NCBI RefSeq assembly: GCF_014904735.1
Contig: NZ_JACZCR010000008.1
Coordinates: 1-64,000, forward strand
Source of the DNA: Microbulbifer hainanensis
Lineage (GTDB): Bacteria > Pseudomonadota > Gammaproteobacteria > Pseudomonadales > Cellvibrionaceae
Reading direction: 5' to 3'
DNA length: 64,000 bases
Each line of letters starts with the position of its first letter. Positions within the stretch are counted from its first letter, which is position 1. This document shows positions 61,432-64,000 of this stretch, one piece after another. The translations under genes were made by a program, and so were the position numbers. A model generated the notes under the pieces. That model was given only the letters and a program-made list of their open reading frames with translations. It did no database searches and was not told the DNA's origin.

Positions 61432-62118
61432 TCAGTGGGCAAGTGCCATTGCCAGCGCAATCGCCCCCGCCACCAACAGCGCAATGGCCCAGATCAGGTC
61501 GAAGTTAATCCACTGTTTGCGCAGTACCGCCAGCCCGACTTTCCGGTAGACGATCCAGGCGACAATCCCCATCACCAGCAACATTGCCGCGGTGTGGACC
61601 ACCACGGCTACGGCCAGGCTGCCACCACTGGACATCGCCATTCCGGCGTGATGCGCGTGGCCGGCGTCGTGGACGGCGGCCACCCCCAACAGCGCCGGCA
61701 CCAGCATCAGGCCAGCACCGTGTGCGCTGGCCATCAGGAAGGACCACAGGAACAGAGCGCCGTAGCCGACTTTCATCCCGACCCAGCGCGGATGGCGGTA
61801 GTAATTGCGCAACTTGTAGGCGCCGAAGGCAAGTAGCAGTGCGGCGGTCAGCCACTGTATCCGTTGCAGGGAAAAAAACTGCAGTCCCGCAAACACCAGT
61901 AACACCACCGCGCCGATCGCGGCGGCGTGGCCGGCGGCAATTGGCAACAGCGATATCCAGACCACCCGCCCGCTCTGTTGCTGCAACCCACGCGACAGTG
62001 CAAACAGCCACCCCATCCCCGGATTCAATCCGTGAAAGGCGCCGAGTGCGACGATCGCCAGCCAGGAGCCAATCGGCTCAGGAAGAGAAGCAGTAAGAAT
62101 CGGTGGAAGCGTCGCCAC
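61432..62118 (-). CDS. His-rich membrane protein, UreH/NiCoT-like
   Basis: 228-residue protein with about six membrane segments, starting with WLAIVALGAFHGLNPGMGWL. A loop HDAGHAHHAGMA near 150 is rich in His, as in nickel/cobalt or UreH-like metal transporters; the GAFHGLNPG motif recalls their HxxxxD helix without the exact Asp. GTG start at 62118 with GAGG upstream. Its first 41 bases overlap the 3' end of the methanethiol-oxidase-like gene, so the two are coupled. A copper or other metal export/import role is possible but unproven. Confidence 0.78.
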   Translation of the reverse strand: MATLPPILTASLPEPIGSWLAIVALGAFHGLNPGMGWLFALSRGLQQQSGRVVWISLLPIAAGHAAAIGAVVLLVFAGLQFFSLQRIQWLTAALLLAFGAYKLRNYYRHPRWVGMKVGYGALFLWSFLMASAHGAGLMLVPALLGVAAVHDAGHAHHAGMAMSSGGSLAVAVVVHTAAMLLVMGIVAWIVYRKVGLAVLRKQWINFDLIWAIALLVAGAIALAMALAH

Positions 62119-63475
62119 CTTCGAGCCTCACCTGGTGTACCCGGATCTCGCCAAAGTCGATAAAGAAGTCGGGATCAAGACTCATGCCGCCGTCCTCCTC
62201 CACATCGACCTTCACCATCCAGCCGCCCATCCCCTCCGGGTAGAACTGGTCGTCCCAGGTGCTGTAGAGCGAATTGGTGAAATAGACGCGCCGGCCATCG
62301 CGGCTGATCTCCACCATCTGTGGTGCGCCGAGCAGCGGTCCCGCATTTTTTGGGTGACCTTTTTTTCCCACGATACCGCCGATCGCTACCTTGCCGGTCA
62401 GCTTCGGATTGAGCGGATCCGACACATCGTACTGGTGCAGCTCGCCGGTGCCCCAGCAGGACACGTACAGAAAACGGTCATCGAGGGACAGGTCGATATC
62501 CGTCACCAGCGGCGGCACTGCCTTGAAAGGCTTCAGCGCCGGCGGTAAATCGTCCTCTTCCGCCGGCACTGGCGGAATGGTGATGATTTTTTCCATCAGC
62601 CACTGTCCGTTTTCCCTGCGCCAGGCCCAGATGGAGGCGGAAAGGTCCTCGGTGCTGATCACGACACCGGCAAAGCCATAGCTCTTGGTCGGATCATGGG
62701 CGGGCCTGAGTTCCAGTAACATCTGGTGGTGCGCGCCGATATCGACACTCTGCTCCAGTTTGCGTTTGCGCAGGTCCCAGAAATGTATGCGATGGCCATA
62801 CTTGTTTGCCAACAGCTCCTCCGGCACCAGGCCGTTTTCAAACTGTGGCGGCTTGGCCCACTCACTGCTGATCAACACATCTTCCGCCAGGTGCCACCAG
62901 AAATCGTAGGCCAGTTCCTGGTCACCGCGCTGTAGCTCCCACGGGCCAACCACATTGAAGCTGAAATGATCCAGCATAAAAATGCCGCCCGGACCATCGT
63001 CGCCGTTGGCGGAGCCCATCGCCGAAATGTAAATCGCATCGGGACCACAATGCACCGTGTGCGGGCGGCTGTAGCCCGACTTGCCGATCACCTCTTCCGG
63101 TTCGAGCGTGCGGACAATCTGGGGGCGCAGCGGATCGGGCTTGGTATCGATGATGTAAATGCGCGAACTGCGCAGCCCCGGCACGATCAGGTAGCGTCTT
63201 TCCAGGTGCGGGTGCGGCGCATAGGGACACAGCGCCGAGCTACAGGCATTCCAGCCGAAGTGATGCAGCTCGTCCCCCTCATAGGGAAGTTCGAGTTTAT
63301 TGACTACCTGGCAATAGGTTGCAGATTGGGGATCGAGGTCCACCACGCAGATGGCGTCCGGCTTGCCGCTGCCTTGCGGGTGTAGTGCCGCCACATAGGC
63401 GTGGCGCTCGGGCGGTGCCTGCATCGCCATTTTTGCCGAAGGGTAGAAGGACGGATCCGGTTTCCACAAGGCCAT
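62078..63475 (-). CDS. mtoX: Selenium-binding protein/methanethiol oxidase (SBP56)
   Basis: 465-residue periplasmic-type or cytosolic beta-propeller enzyme that oxidises methanethiol to formaldehyde, H2S and H2O2 using copper. The SBP56 stretches are present: HHFGWNACSSALCPYAPHPH, SGYSRPHTVHCGPDAIYISA, TDIDLSLDDRFLYVSCWGTG and NSLYSTWDDQFYPEGMGGWM. The start ATG at 63475 has GGAG 7 bases upstream; an 85-codon upstream extension has no family sequence. It is followed with a 41-base overlap by a His-rich membrane protein, possibly supplying copper. Symbol is by family. Confidence 0.9.
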   Translation of the reverse strand: MALWKPDPSFYPSAKMAMQAPPERHAYVAALHPQGSGKPDAICVVDLDPQSATYCQVVNKLELPYEGDELHHFGWNACSSALCPYAPHPHLERRYLIVPGLRSSRIYIIDTKPDPLRPQIVRTLEPEEVIGKSGYSRPHTVHCGPDAIYISAMGSANGDDGPGGIFMLDHFSFNVVGPWELQRGDQELAYDFWWHLAEDVLISSEWAKPPQFENGLVPEELLANKYGHRIHFWDLRKRKLEQSVDIGAHHQMLLELRPAHDPTKSYGFAGVVISTEDLSASIWAWRRENGQWLMEKIITIPPVPAEEDDLPPALKPFKAVPPLVTDIDLSLDDRFLYVSCWGTGELHQYDVSDPLNPKLTGKVAIGGIVGKKGHPKNAGPLLGAPQMVEISRDGRRVYFTNSLYSTWDDQFYPEGMGGWMVKVDVEEDGGMSLDPDFFIDFGEIRVHQVRLEGGDASTDSYCFSS

Positions 63476-63680
63476 TGCGCCACTCCCGTTTTTAGTTCGC
63501 AGCAAACTGTTGGAACGCTGGCAGTATAGTGAGCGGTAATTGGGGAGTGACCGGATCCCGGCAATAGAAAACCAGATAAACGCCGAAATTCGTGCACAGA
63601 AAAATTCGCGACGAGTGCCTGCCCACGCTGGCGGCGGCACTTCAGTAACGGATCTTTTGCACGGGATGTGATCCCGATGC

Positions 63681-64000
63681 TCAGTCAGCCACTCCGAACA
63701 GGCCCAGTTGGCCATCCACCAGGCTGTCAAAATCCAGTTCTATAAAGGGCAATATGGCATCGGCCACTGGCTTGAGCTGCCTGTCGATATAGTGCTGGTA
63801 ATCAATCGGCGACTGGCGGTGATCAATGGGCTCCGGGCCATTGAGGGTAATCACGTAACGAATCCAGCCCTTGTTCTGGTAGCGGGGTGGCAGCCCCTGC
63901 TGGCGACGCATGTCGTCGGCCAGCCGCGCCGCGCGCACATGGGGTGGCACGTTTTTCACGTATTGTTCCAGCTTGCGCCTGAGTCGCTTGCGATACACCA
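63681..64000 (-). CDS. polB: DNA polymerase II, C-terminal end only
   Basis: The reading frame runs out of the window at its 5' end, leaving about 106 residues. YRKRLRRKLEQYVKNVPPHV, RAARLADDMRRQQGLPPRYQ, PIDHRQSPIDYQHYIDRQLK and PVADAILPFIELDFDSLV match the C-terminus of B-family DNA polymerase II closely. This is the thumb region; the polymerase and exonuclease motifs lie outside. PolB restarts stalled forks in the SOS response. A LexA box would have to be sought upstream, beyond the window. Confidence 0.93.
   Translation of the reverse strand, partial: VYRKRLRRKLEQYVKNVPPHVRAARLADDMRRQQGLPPRYQNKGWIRYVITLNGPEPIDHRQSPIDYQHYIDRQLKPVADAILPFIELDFDSLVDGQLGLFGVAD

Noticed and set aside
63476-63730. 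85-codon upstream extension of the methanethiol-oxidase-like gene
   Set aside because: It has no family sequence, and the ATG at 63475 has a good ribosome site.

Overview
The window looks like a chromosomal segment of a marine gammaproteobacterium, probably of the Microbulbifer/Cellvibrionales type. This is inference from gene content: a Gram-negative envelope (OmpW, TonB receptor, lipoprotein adaptors, autotransporter), a pectate lyase lipoprotein, RNase R, DNA polymerase II and a CioAB-type bd oxidase. Base composition is uneven. HsdR, the BlaI/M56 pair and the PPTase are visibly AT-richer than the 36-64 kb part, which reads like ordinary core chromosome.

Region 1 (1-4 kb): the 3' part of a type I restriction HsdR gene, cut by the window edge, followed by a decayed orphan antitoxin. 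Region 2 (4-24 kb): an accessory block of small-molecule redox and detoxification genes interleaved with LysR, AraC, LysR and TetR regulators. It holds three paralogous alpha/beta hydrolases with a Cys nucleophile motif, an Old Yellow Enzyme plus a decayed copy of its 5' end, four SDR-type proteins, one NmrA-like protein, a flavodoxin, two MDR dehydrogenases, an aldehyde dehydrogenase, MdaB and LtrA. A 43-bp upstream element is repeated before two of the hydrolases, so parts of this block arose by duplication.

Region 3 (25-36 kb): gdx/sugE preceded by a two-hairpin guanidine-II (mini-ykkC) riboswitch; a cold-shock gene with a clear promoter and long leader; rnr; a BlaI-type repressor with two operators and an M56 metallopeptidase carrying TonB-like C-terminal domains; yjdM and a SulP transporter in divergent orientation. 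The yjdM/SulP promoter carries the same 22-bp operator as the promoter of a tiny ribbon-helix-helix gene behind the SulP gene. Two copies of a tmRNA/tRNA 3'-end-like sequence, each with a similar terminator and flanking repeat, bracket 25.2-31.5 kb and may be old attachment sites. A PPTase, an HdeA-like protein and RluA follow.

Region 4 (37-49 kb): a five-gene MacB-like ABC export operon with three different adaptor genes, facing an OmpW gene; an autotransporter whose passenger carries RTX-like Gly/Asp repeats; a pair encoding an HD-domain protein (possible PhnZ/MIOX-like diiron oxygenase) and a class II aldolase, next to a divergent Crp/Fnr regulator; a BASS transporter and a DUF1853 protein. 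Region 5 (50-64 kb): a GbsR/MarR-type regulator with a strong promoter and a perfect 18-bp palindrome, then cydAB; a di-heme peroxidase-like protein; TetR; a PepSY protein and a TonB siderophore receptor behind a 31-bp inverted repeat; YdcH; pectate lyase; a His-rich membrane protein overlapping a selenium-binding/methanethiol oxidase gene; and the 3' end of polB. No rRNA, intact tRNA, CRISPR array, integrase or intact transposase was seen.
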